Below, in pieces: positions 35,315 to 43,159 of a stretch of 64,000 nucleotides of DNA (position 1 is its first letter; every line of letters starts with the position of its first letter). The notes under the pieces were generated by a model. The model did no database searches, was not told where the DNA came from, and saw only the letters and a program-made list of their open reading frames with translations. Location of the stretch: contig JBGAOY010000008.1 in NCBI GenBank assembly GCA_044221555.1, positions 124,001-188,000 on the forward strand, written 5' to 3'. This DNA is from JAEUJM01 sp044221555 (GTDB taxonomy: Bacteria; Actinomycetota; Acidimicrobiia; Acidimicrobiales; DATDAH01). The position numbers were made by a program, and so were the translations under genes.

Positions 35315-35965
35315 ATGAGCGAATCTGTCGACACCGCCGGAGCGAGTCACCCAGACCAGGTGGTGCGAGTTGCGGTGATCGGGGCCGGGAACGTCGGGAG
35401 CGCCCTCGCCCGGGGCCTGGCGAGGGCCGGACACCGCGTCACCGTCGGCGTGCGCCGGCCGGACCGAGCCGCCGACCTCGACTCGGTGGGGATCAAGGTC
35501 ACCGACACCGCCTCGGCGGTCGCCGATTCCGGTGTGGTCGTGTTGGCGGTACCGGTTCCGGCCCTGGCCGACGCGGTGGCATCGCTCGGTCCGCTGGCCG
35601 GGAAGGTCGTGGTCGACGCCACCAACGCCGTGGGCATACCTGTCCCGGACGGCCATGACACGGTCGGCGCCTACGTGGCGGCGCTCGCCCCGAACGCATT
35701 CGTGGTGAAGGCGTTCAACACCATCGGCGCCGAACACCTCGAGGACGCCACGGTGGACGGCGTCGCCGTGTTCCTCCCGATCGCGGGGGCCGACGAGGGC
35801 CGTCCGGCCGTCGTCGCGCTGGCCCGCTCGATGGGCTTCGACGTCGCCGACCTCGGTGGTCCCGAGTGCATCGGCATGGTCGAGGACGCCGCGCGCCTGT
35901 GGATCCACCTGGCGTTCCGCCGTGGTTGGGGGAGGGACTTCGGCTTCGGGGTGCTGGGACGGTGA
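35315..35965 (+). CDS. NAD(P)-binding oxidoreductase, F420-dependent NADP reductase-like
   Basis: 216 residues; ATG 35315 has AGGA 8 bases upstream. The Rossmann motif VAVIGAGNVGSALARGLARAGHRVTVGVRR (about residues 18-47) opens the F420-type NADP oxidoreductase domain (PF03807); VVVDATNAVG and FVVKAFNTIGAEHLEDA are typical of the npdG-like branch. Cofactor choice (F420 or a bound substrate) is not decidable from sequence alone. Stop overlaps the LtrA gene (GTGA), so the two are cotranslated and probably under TetR control. Confidence 0.82.
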   Translation: MSESVDTAGASHPDQVVRVAVIGAGNVGSALARGLARAGHRVTVGVRRPDRAADLDSVGIKVTDTASAVADSGVVVLAVPVPALADAVASLGPLAGKVVVDATNAVGIPVPDGHDTVGAYVAALAPNAFVVKAFNTIGAEHLEDATVDGVAVFLPIAGADEGRPAVVALARSMGFDVADLGGPECIGMVEDAARLWIHLAFRRGWGRDFGFGVLGR

Positions 35966-37113
35966 GCGCAGGACCGGTCGAAGGGTCGGCCGGAGCGCCG
36001 GGAGCGGCGGTGGCCGAGAAGCGGGCCGGTTACCTCGAGCTCTTCTTCGACCTGGTCTTCGTCTTCGCCGTCACCCAGCTGGTGACCATGTTGCACGAGG
36101 ACCATCGCCTCGCGGGCTGGCTGCACGCGTTCTTGATGGCCTGGCTCGTGTGGTGGGCGTGGTCGCAGTTCACCTGGGCCGGCAACGCCATCGACCTGGA
36201 CCGGCGCCGCACCCGGATCGCCCTGCTGGCCGTGACCGCGCTCACCCTGCTGTTCGCGGCGGCGATGCCCGATGCGTTCGACCTCCACGGCGGCCTGCGG
36301 TTCGCGGTGCCCTACACCCTGGTCCGGCTCGCCGGCCTGGCCCTGTACTGGTTCGGTGTACAGGCCGACGAGGTCCAGCGGGACGCGCTCCGCAGCTACC
36401 TGCCTGTCGCAGTCGTGTCGCCGCTGGTGGTCCTGGCGGGAGGTCTCTGCCCGCCCGACGCCCGGCCCTGGGTCTGGCTCGCGGCGGTGGCGATCGACAT
36501 CACCTCGGCCCTGGCGGCCGGGCGCGGCGAGTTCGGGGTGGCACCCGGTCATTTCGCCGAACGGCACGCGCTGATCGTGCTCATCGCCCTGGGTGAGTCG
36601 ATCGTGGGTGTCGGCGCAACGGTCGCCGGGCTCGACCTCACCCCCGTGGTGCTGGTCACCACGCTGGCCGCCTTCACCATCGTCGCCAGCCAGTGGTGGG
36701 GCTACTTCGACTGGGTCCAGGAGGCGACCGAACGACGGCTCGCCACCGAGCCCGACCTGCGTCGGCGGGGCCGGCTCGCCCGTGACCTGTTCACCTTCGG
36801 GCACTTCCCGATCGTGCTGGGCAGTGTCGTGTTCGCGCTCGGCGTCGAGGAGGCGGTCGCGCACCCGACCGAGCCGCTCGGTGACACCGGGCTGATCGCG
36901 GTCGGCGGCGGCCTCGTCCTGTTCCTCGTGGGCTTCATCGCCGGCAACGCGCGCGCCCGACACACGCTGCTGGTCGAACGTGCGGTGGCGCTCGGGGCCG
37001 TGGCGGCGGTCGTCGGGCTCGCCGGCCCGCACGTCGCCGCGGCGACGCTGCTCGTGGTGCTGGCCGCAACGGTCGTCACGCTCAGCGTGGTCGAGTCGAT
37101 CCGGCGGGCCTGA
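35962..37113 (+). CDS. low temperature requirement protein A (LtrA) family membrane protein
   Basis: 383 residues with about 10-11 hydrophobic spans. The family N-terminal motif is YLELFFDLVFVFAVTQLV (about residues 19-36), with the later HFAERHALIVLIALGESIVGVG segment (about 190-212) and DLFTFGHFPIVLG. The biochemical role of the family is not established. GTG start overlapping the stop of the oxidoreductase gene; 31 bases separate it from the convergent acyltransferase gene. Confidence 0.88.
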   Translation: MSAGPVEGSAGAPGAAVAEKRAGYLELFFDLVFVFAVTQLVTMLHEDHRLAGWLHAFLMAWLVWWAWSQFTWAGNAIDLDRRRTRIALLAVTALTLLFAAAMPDAFDLHGGLRFAVPYTLVRLAGLALYWFGVQADEVQRDALRSYLPVAVVSPLVVLAGGLCPPDARPWVWLAAVAIDITSALAAGRGEFGVAPGHFAERHALIVLIALGESIVGVGATVAGLDLTPVVLVTTLAAFTIVASQWWGYFDWVQEATERRLATEPDLRRRGRLARDLFTFGHFPIVLGSVVFALGVEEAVAHPTEPLGDTGLIAVGGGLVLFLVGFIAGNARARHTLLVERAVALGAVAAVVGLAGPHVAAATLLVVLAATVVTLSVVESIRRA

Positions 37114-37144
37114 CCGCGCATCGTTCCGGTACCCCGCGCCGCGG

Positions 37145-38470
37145 TCACCGGCGGGTGATCGGCCCCCGGGCCGCCAGCCAACCGGTCAGCAGCAACGCCC
37201 CGGCCACGATCGGGCTGAGGCGCAGCCCCAACAGATCGCGACGCCCGGCATCGAAGGGGTGGGCGAAGCCGGCCAGGGCCAGGCCGGCCAGGCCCGCCAC
37301 CGCCAGGGCTGCCCCGGCTGCCCGCCGGGGCACGTGACCCGCCGTCGGCGGAGCCACCCGGCGCCGTTCCACCGGAGCGGCGACCAGCACCAGGGCGACC
37401 AGCACGGCAGCTGCCGTCGCGAGCCACAGCGGGCGTTCCAGCCACCAGGTGGTCGTGCCGGGATCGACCACCGGCAGCCCGAGGGCGAGGAGCCCGGCGC
37501 CGGCGGCGACGAACGCGGTGAGGTGCCACAGGAAGATCGTGAGCACGACGAGGTTCACGACGATGGTGGCCCGCCACACCTTCGGCCGCTGCAGCCACCG
37601 GGAGAGTGGGCCGTGCAGCGCCAGCAGCACCGCCCCCTGGGCCAGGCCCAGCACCAGGATCGGCAGCGTCGGCGGGCTCATGTTGGAGATCCGCTGGCCC
37701 GGCAGCCCGATCATCGAGACGGGGTAGGGGCCCACCGTGGTGAGCGCCACCAGCACGGCCAGCGCGCCGGCCGCGAACCCGACCGCGGTGCGCGGGCGCA
37801 CCTGGGCGAAGCGCCCGTCGGCGTAGGCGAAGCCCAGTTCCTGGGCGAACAGGAAGACGGCCAGGTAGTTCACCACGGCCGGCCCAGGGGCGACCTCGCT
37901 GAGGCGCAGCCCGTCGAGCGCCGCCACCACCGCGAACAGGACGACCAGCGACACCAGGCCATGACGTCGATGCACCCGCAACTGCACCGGCGCGGCCAGA
38001 ACCACCAGCAGGTAGACGGCGAGGAACCACAGCGGCTGGGCCACGATCCGGGCCACGTCGGCGGCGAGCGGCTCGTCCCACCCGCGCACGAGCAGGGGGC
38101 CCACCACCAGCCACACCGCGGCGAACGCCAGCGTGGGCCGCAGCAGGCGCTCGGCGCGGGCCGCCAGGTACGCGCCGGTGTCGCGGCCGCCGGAGGCCTC
38201 GAGCGATCGCAGGTTGGCGAAGCCGCCGACGATGAAGAACACCGGCATCACCTGGAACACCCAGGTCAGGGGCCGGAGCCACGGCGTGGCCGCGAGGGCG
38301 TTGGTGCCCTGCAGCGTCCCGTCGTCGCGCACGACCGTGGCGATCAGCCAGTGGCCGCACACCACGGCGAGGATGCTGGCGGCCCGCAGCAGGTCGACCA
38401 CCCGGTCGCGGTCGGCGGGGGTGGCGGCCACCACCGCGTCGAGGCTCGGCCCGTCGCCGCTCCCGGTCAT
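37145..38470 (-). CDS. membrane acyltransferase 3 family protein
   Basis: 441 residues with about 11-12 hydrophobic spans. Near the N-terminus is DRVVDLLRAASILAVVCGHWLIATVV, with the catalytic-type His in span one of the acyltransferase 3 family (PF01757), and FVIGG-like VFFIVGGFANLRS with the arginine of the second motif. LTAFVAAGAGLLAL and further spans follow. Likely O-acylates an envelope polysaccharide or lipid; the acceptor is unknown. Stands alone on the minus strand. Confidence 0.82.
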   Translation of the reverse strand: MTGSGDGPSLDAVVAATPADRDRVVDLLRAASILAVVCGHWLIATVVRDDGTLQGTNALAATPWLRPLTWVFQVMPVFFIVGGFANLRSLEASGGRDTGAYLAARAERLLRPTLAFAAVWLVVGPLLVRGWDEPLAADVARIVAQPLWFLAVYLLVVLAAPVQLRVHRRHGLVSLVVLFAVVAALDGLRLSEVAPGPAVVNYLAVFLFAQELGFAYADGRFAQVRPRTAVGFAAGALAVLVALTTVGPYPVSMIGLPGQRISNMSPPTLPILVLGLAQGAVLLALHGPLSRWLQRPKVWRATIVVNLVVLTIFLWHLTAFVAAGAGLLALGLPVVDPGTTTWWLERPLWLATAAAVLVALVLVAAPVERRRVAPPTAGHVPRRAAGAALAVAGLAGLALAGFAHPFDAGRRDLLGLRLSPIVAGALLLTGWLAARGPITRR

Positions 38471-38642
38471 CGGCCCATGGTGTCAGGCAGAGGCGCATGC
38501 CCCGGGGCAGAGTCGCGTGGCGGTCCCGGACGTTGGTGGCAGCGCCCGGGAACTCGGCGGGTCTCCCGTTCGACCACCGTTGGACGACCCGGGCACCCGT
38601 GGGGTGTGCCGGCCGATGGATCGAACCGCAAGGAGCCTGCCC

Positions 38643-39380
38643 ATGTCCCTCCCCTCCGCCCGGAGCGCGCTCGCCCTCGGTGGCGTGACGGTGGTCGCCG
38701 TCATCCTCGGCGCCGCGCCCGCTCTGGCCCATGTGGAGCCCACCGTCGAACAGGTGCAGGCCGGCTCGAGCACGACGGTGGGGCTGACCCTCGAGCACGG
38801 GTGCGACGACTCACCGACCAAGGAGGTGGCCGTTCAGATCCCCGACGGGGTGGACGACGCCACCCCGGTCGCGCCCGACGGCTGGACCGTCGACTCGACC
38901 GCCGACACGGTGACCTTCACGGCCGACCCTGGCAACGAGCTCGACGCCCAGACCAGCCAGGCCTTCGAGATCGAGCTCACCCCGTCGGCCGATGCGGTGG
39001 GCGACGTGTTGCTGCTCAAGACCGTGCAGACCTGTGTGACGGGCGAGATCGGCTGGATCGAGGAGTGGGACGGCGAGGGTGAGGAGCCCGAGCACCCGGC
39101 CCCGCAGGTCACCGTGGTGGCCGCCGGCGAGGAGGCCACCGTCGGCGAGGGCGACCACCATGCCGAGGAGACCACCGCCGGCGAGGGCGACCACCACGCC
39201 GAGGAGTCGGCGACCACCGTGACCGAGCACCACGGCGAGGAGGACGCCGCCGCGAGCGATGCCCACGACGACCAGGACGACTCGAGCACGGGTGTCGTGC
39301 TCGTCGTGCTGGTGCTCGCGGCCATCGGCTTCGGCGGCGTGATGCTGGTGCGCTCCCGTCGCTCGTCCTCGGCTCCCTGA
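38643..39380 (+). CDS. YcnI-like (DUF1775) copper-binding exported protein
   Basis: 245 residues, start fixed by AAGGAG. The signal peptide ends PALA, so the mature protein begins with His30 (HVEPTVEQV). The DUF1775 domain covers about residues 30-160, with the GEIGWIEEWDGEGEE segment that carries a family Trp; in YcnI the N-terminal His and this region form a copper site. A linker with two GEGDHHAEE repeats and several His precedes a C-terminal span and basic tail, anchoring it to the membrane. First member of the copper island, convergent with the next gene. Confidence 0.85.
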   Translation: MSLPSARSALALGGVTVVAVILGAAPALAHVEPTVEQVQAGSSTTVGLTLEHGCDDSPTKEVAVQIPDGVDDATPVAPDGWTVDSTADTVTFTADPGNELDAQTSQAFEIELTPSADAVGDVLLLKTVQTCVTGEIGWIEEWDGEGEEPEHPAPQVTVVAAGEEATVGEGDHHAEETTAGEGDHHAEESATTVTEHHGEEDAAASDAHDDQDDSSTGVVLVVLVLAAIGFGGVMLVRSRRSSSAP

Positions 39381-39409
39381 TTTGACCCCGGCCGGCCGGC
39401 CGGGCGGGA

Positions 39410-40000
39410 TCAGGAGGGGTCGGTCGGCGCGGTCGTGGCCCGGCGGAGCAGCAACAGCAGACCGCCGAACACCGCGATGGCGAGCGCGCTGCCCAAGCCG
39501 GCCACGAGCCATGCGGGCGTGTCGCCCGACGGGGGCTGGCACGACGCCGCGGGCTGGTTCGGGTCGAGGGCGGTCGCGGCCGGGGAGGCCCGGACGTCGC
39601 CGCCCACCGTGACGGGCACCGAGAGCTGGGCCGGCGGGAAGGTGGACTCGACGAGGATCGTCCACGATCCCCGGCTCGGGAACTCCACCTCGGCGGTGCG
39701 CAGGCCGGGCTGATCGCCCACCTCCATCCGGGCCGCGGGCACCTCGGCGTCCTCCGGCCCCTGGGCCCGCACGGTCACCCGGGCGGTGTCGGCCTGGTCA
39801 CGGTCGAGGGTGAAGGTGACGCACACCTCGAGCGCCACGGTGTCGGTGCCGGTCGGCTCGATGTTCACCAGGCTGATGGCCCCGCCCCCGCCGTGCGCCG
39901 ACGCGGGGAGCGCGGCGGGGCCGAGCAGGGCACCGACCGCGAGCGCTGCGGCCAGGGCGGTCGCGCCGACGCGGCCCAGGCCACGGTGACGCCGGATCAC
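39410..40000 (-). CDS. exported membrane-anchored protein with predicted N-terminal His
   Basis: 196 residues from a GTG that overlaps the DUF305 stop. The signal peptide ends LPASA and the mature protein would begin HGGGGAISLVNIEP, then a beta-rich domain with one internal Cys, then a C-terminal span (about 165-186) and short tail. I do not recognise a family. The start with His after an Ala-x-Ala site, shared with three neighbours known or suspected to bind copper, suggests a copper-related role by inference. Confidence 0.55.
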   Translation of the reverse strand: MIRRHRGLGRVGATALAAALAVGALLGPAALPASAHGGGGAISLVNIEPTGTDTVALEVCVTFTLDRDQADTARVTVRAQGPEDAEVPAARMEVGDQPGLRTAEVEFPSRGSWTILVESTFPPAQLSVPVTVGGDVRASPAATALDPNQPAASCQPPSGDTPAWLVAGLGSALAIAVFGGLLLLLRRATTAPTDPS

Positions 40001-40770
40001 CCGCCGTTCAGCTCCGCGATCTTCAGCTCGTACTCGCGGACCTCCTGGCGTTGCACCCGGGCCATCACCTCGGCCAGGTGGCGCACCCGTGGGTCGGCGG
40101 CGTGGCGGGCGGCGTACTCGGCCATGTCGATCCCGCCGAGGTGGTGGGCCTTCATGAGCTCGAGGAACAGCAGGTTCGTGGCGTCGGGGTCGGCCGCCTG
40201 CAGCGCGTCCATCTGCTCGGGCGTGGCCAGGCCCGGCATGTCGGCCAACGGCACGGGCCGGCCCATCCAGGCCATCACCTGGCGCTCCGGGGCGCCCCGC
40301 TCCTCGTCACGGGCCTGGAGGTACCCGTCCATGAGGCCGATCTCGTAGCGCTGCTCGATCAGCACCTCGCGCGCCATGTCCCGCACGAGGGGGTCGGACG
40401 CCCCGGCGGTGGCGACGCTGGCCATGCTGACCGCCTGTTCGTGGTGGTCGATCATGTCCTGCAGGAACCCCGTGTCGACCGCGCTGTCGGGCGGCCCCGA
40501 CGTGCGGTGGCCGAGCAGGTAGCCCATGGCGCCGCCCAGGAAGGCGAACGCCACCACCAGCACCGCGATCTGCAGGGTGCTCAGCCCGGTTCGCGCACCG
40601 CCGCTCGACGGCGCTCGGCGCGGTGCACTCCACCGGGACGGCTCGGCCTCGTCGTGTCCGGACTCGTCCTGCTCGGACTCGTCGTGCAGGGCGTCGGCCG
40701 GGGCGTCGTCGTCGGCACCGCTCACCTCGTCCATCGGGGCCTCGGCGCCGGGGTCCGCCTCGCTGTCCAT
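39997..40770 (-). CDS. DUF305 (ferritin-like) membrane-anchored protein
   Basis: 257 residues. Residues 1-60 are acidic and low-complexity, then a single span (about 66-86) and a DUF305 domain with the hallmark TGFLQDMIDHHEQAVSMAS (about 98-116) and a second HH-containing segment FLELMKAHHLGGIDMAEYA (about 196-214). Members of the family often sit with copper-handling genes and are thought to bind metal by these His/Met motifs. The stop overlaps the next gene (GTGA). The upstream gene is 10 bases away. Confidence 0.85.
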   Translation of the reverse strand: MDSEADPGAEAPMDEVSGADDDAPADALHDESEQDESGHDEAEPSRWSAPRRAPSSGGARTGLSTLQIAVLVVAFAFLGGAMGYLLGHRTSGPPDSAVDTGFLQDMIDHHEQAVSMASVATAGASDPLVRDMAREVLIEQRYEIGLMDGYLQARDEERGAPERQVMAWMGRPVPLADMPGLATPEQMDALQAADPDATNLLFLELMKAHHLGGIDMAEYAARHAADPRVRHLAEVMARVQRQEVREYELKIAELNGG

Positions 40771-40780
40771 GGGCCCGAGG

Positions 40781-41866
40781 CTACCGGCGCGTCCCAGCGT
40801 CCCCGGTGGCGGGGCCCGCCGGAGGGCGTGACAGGGCGATGCCGCTGAAGGCGCCGAGGCGCCACAGCGCCAGGCCCGAGCCCAGGGTGACGCCGAGGCC
40901 CAGGCCAAGGGTGGCGGCCACCAGGACGCGGGCGGAGACGGCACTCCACGCGAACGGCACCTGCGAGTGGTCGAGCACGCTGAGGTCGCTGAGGCCCCCG
41001 AACACCGCCAGCAGGACGCCGGCGAAGATGGCCGCGAACAGGCCGTCGCGCTTGGCCCGCCACAGCAGGCTCACGCCCACGATGCCCACGCCCCAGCCGA
41101 CGATCGAATAGATCAGGCTCGGCCCCGCCGCGACCAGGTTCGGGCCTCCCGCCGTGGCCCCCATGATCCCGATGACGTGGACCAGGTCGGTGACGATCAG
41201 TGCGGCCAGCAGGGCGGCCAGGCCCTTGCCCCACCAGGGCCGGAGCCCCACCACGGCCCCGAGGACGATCAGGGCGACCACCAGCCCCCACCAGGGCAGG
41301 GCGCTGGGGCCGGGCACCCAGAGCAGCTGACCGGTGACCTCGAGGCGGTCGCCGGCGTACGTCAGTGGCACGACCCACTGGTCCTCCACGACGAAGCGGT
41401 GGTCGGGGCGAGCGACGTCGGCCCCCATCCAGTGGATGCGGTGGTCGTGCCACCGGGCGGTGTGGCTCGACGAGATCTTCTTCCAGTCGGGCTCGGCCTC
41501 GGGGTCGACGGTGGACGGCCCGGTCTGCGAACCGGTGCGGTCGCGGTTGAGGTAGGTGGCGGGCGATCGCTGGTTCTCGAAGACACCGTCGGGCCCGATG
41601 CGCAGGTAGGGCTCGTCCTCGTAGCCCAGCACCACCACTTCCTGGTCGTTGGTGTTGGTGAGCTCGAGGCGGCTGCCCGCCTCCACCACCCGGACCGTGA
41701 TGCCCGGGGTCTGCGGGCTGACGCCCTCGAGCGTGGTGAGGTAGTTGGTGGCACCGACGCCCGACACGTTGTGGGCGCCCGCGGGCGGCGCGGCCAGCAG
41801 CACCACCCCGACGATCATCGCGATGCCGGCGGCGATGCGCCCGACCGCTCGGGTGGTGGGTCTCAT
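40781..41866 (-). CDS. multi-span exported protein with N-terminal His, unknown function
   Basis: 361 residues, with AGGAG 8 bases before the ATG. The signal peptide ends PPAGA, giving a mature start HNVSGVGATNYLTT. A periplasmic/extracellular domain (about 33-185) is rich in His and Trp (HTARWHDHRIHWMGAD), followed by seven or so hydrophobic spans. This resembles actinobacterial membrane proteins found with YcnI and CopCD homologues. A copper-related role is inferred from the N-terminal His and neighbours. First gene of the minus-strand run 41866-39410. Confidence 0.6.
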   Translation of the reverse strand: MRPTTRAVGRIAAGIAMIVGVVLLAAPPAGAHNVSGVGATNYLTTLEGVSPQTPGITVRVVEAGSRLELTNTNDQEVVVLGYEDEPYLRIGPDGVFENQRSPATYLNRDRTGSQTGPSTVDPEAEPDWKKISSSHTARWHDHRIHWMGADVARPDHRFVVEDQWVVPLTYAGDRLEVTGQLLWVPGPSALPWWGLVVALIVLGAVVGLRPWWGKGLAALLAALIVTDLVHVIGIMGATAGGPNLVAAGPSLIYSIVGWGVGIVGVSLLWRAKRDGLFAAIFAGVLLAVFGGLSDLSVLDHSQVPFAWSAVSARVLVAATLGLGLGVTLGSGLALWRLGAFSGIALSRPPAGPATGDAGTRR

Positions 41867-41951
41867 GTCCCCCACTCCTGCCGACTCCGTGGGCGGGCCG
41901 TCCGGGCCCGGCCCGTTGCCCGTTCGGCCACGCCGGCGGCGTTCCCCGAGC

Positions 41952-42473
41952 TCACGTCGCCTCGGCGCGCCGCAGCACGTCGATGAGGTCGGCCCTGGCC
42001 CGGGCGACCCGCGACCGGATCGTCCCGACGGGGCAGCCGCAGATCTCGGCGGCCTCGTCGTAGGAGCAGCCCGCGACCTGGGTGAGCACGAAGGCACTCC
42101 GGCGGTCGGGGTCGAGGTCGGCGAGCAGGTCCTCGAGGTCGGTGGACGCCGACGTGTCCTCCGCCGGCTCGGGGGGCCGGATCTTCGCCACCATCGCCCG
42201 TCGCCGCACCGAGGCCCGGACCGAGTCGATCGCGGTGTGGCGGGCGATGGCCAACAGCCAGGTGCGGGCACTCGAGTCGGCCCGGAACGTGGGCAGCGAC
42301 CGCAGGGCCCGCACGTACACCTCCTGGGTGAGGTCGTCGGCCTGGCTGCGGTCGGCCAGATGGGCGCACACCCGCCACACGTCGGCCTGAGTGGCCCGCA
42401 CCAGGTCGGACAACGCGACTCGGTCGCCGGTCTGGGCGCGCAGGGCCAGCTCGGTCAGCGGGTCACGGGCCAC
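41952..42473 (-). CDS. ECF-type RNA polymerase sigma factor
   Basis: 173 residues from GTG 42473. Region 2 is RATQADVWRVCAHLADRSQADDLTQEVYVRALRSLPTF with the core-binding DDLTQEV motif, and RTWLLAIARHTAIDSVR is region 2.4. Region 4 is DPDRRSAFVLTQVAGCSYDEAAEICGCPVGTIRSRVARARADL. Divergent from the zinc-finger membrane protein that is its likely anti-sigma factor. Probably controls the neighbouring copper/redox genes; see the GGAAC element between the two genes. Confidence 0.92.
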   Translation of the reverse strand: MARDPLTELALRAQTGDRVALSDLVRATQADVWRVCAHLADRSQADDLTQEVYVRALRSLPTFRADSSARTWLLAIARHTAIDSVRASVRRRAMVAKIRPPEPAEDTSASTDLEDLLADLDPDRRSAFVLTQVAGCSYDEAAEICGCPVGTIRSRVARARADLIDVLRRAEAT

Positions 42474-42505
42474 CCCGCCACGGTAGGAGCACGGAGCGGC
42501 GCGCG

Positions 42506-42541
42506 GGAACTTTTCCCTAGGGACCAACGACTCTTTCTCAC
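42506..42541 (+). promoter_or_regulatory. candidate ECF-sigma promoter before the anti-sigma gene
   Basis: GGAAC (42506-42510, within GGGAAC), a 17-base spacer and CGACTC (42528-42533) resemble the GGAAC/CGTT class of ECF promoters. The ATG is 8 bases after the -10 with no Shine-Dalgarno, so the transcript would be nearly leaderless. The spacer also contains the palindrome CCCTAGGG. This suggests autoregulation of the sigma/anti-sigma pair. Confidence 0.45.
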
Positions 42542-43159
42542 ATGGAGTGCCACGCCTGCCGCGAAGCGGTCTCCGCCCGCCTCGACGGCCACGACCCCGA
42601 CGATCCCCGCGTCGACGAGCACCTCGCGGCGTGTGCCGCCTGCCAGGCGTGGCGGGCCGAGGCGGTCGCCCTGGCGCACCGTGTCGACGTCCACGCGGCG
42701 CGCCCGGTTCCGGACCGCTCGGCGGCCATCCTGGCCGTGCTCGCCGGCGAGGCCGCCGCCGCCGAGGCCGCGGCCCACCACGACGCCCTCCGGCCGTGGC
42801 GCATCGGCCTGGCCACCCTGGGCACCGCGCAGCTGATCCTGGCGATACCGGTGCTGCTGGGCAGCGAATCCGGGGCCGGGGTGCACGTGGCCCGTGAGAT
42901 GGGCTCGTTCGACGTCGCGCTGGCGGTGGGGTTCCTGTTCGCCGCGTGGCGCCCGGCCAGGGCGTGGGGCATGGTCCCGTTGGTGGCGGCGCTGGCCGCG
43001 TGCCTCGCGGTGACGAGTGCGGTCGACGTGGCCGTCGGACGGGCCGCGCTCGGGGCGGAGACCCTGCACCTCACCCACGCGGTCGGCCTCGTGATGTTGT
43101 GGGCGTTGGCCCACGCGTACCGCCGGCCGGTGCAGCGCCGTAACCTCGCTCCCCTGTGA
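42542..43159 (+). CDS. zinc-finger anti-sigma factor with transmembrane C-terminus
   Basis: 205 residues. The N-terminal ZAS-type motif is CHACREAVSARLDGHDPDD followed by VDEHLAACAACQAW, that is H-x3-C-x2-C (about residues 29-36). Four to five hydrophobic spans occupy residues 85-195. The arrangement, head-to-head with an ECF sigma gene, marks it as the membrane anti-sigma factor that holds the sigma until a metal or redox signal. The stop overlaps the copCD gene (GTGA), so their expression is coupled. Confidence 0.85.
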   Translation: MECHACREAVSARLDGHDPDDPRVDEHLAACAACQAWRAEAVALAHRVDVHAARPVPDRSAAILAVLAGEAAAAEAAAHHDALRPWRIGLATLGTAQLILAIPVLLGSESGAGVHVAREMGSFDVALAVGFLFAAWRPARAWGMVPLVAALAACLAVTSAVDVAVGRAALGAETLHLTHAVGLVMLWALAHAYRRPVQRRNLAPL

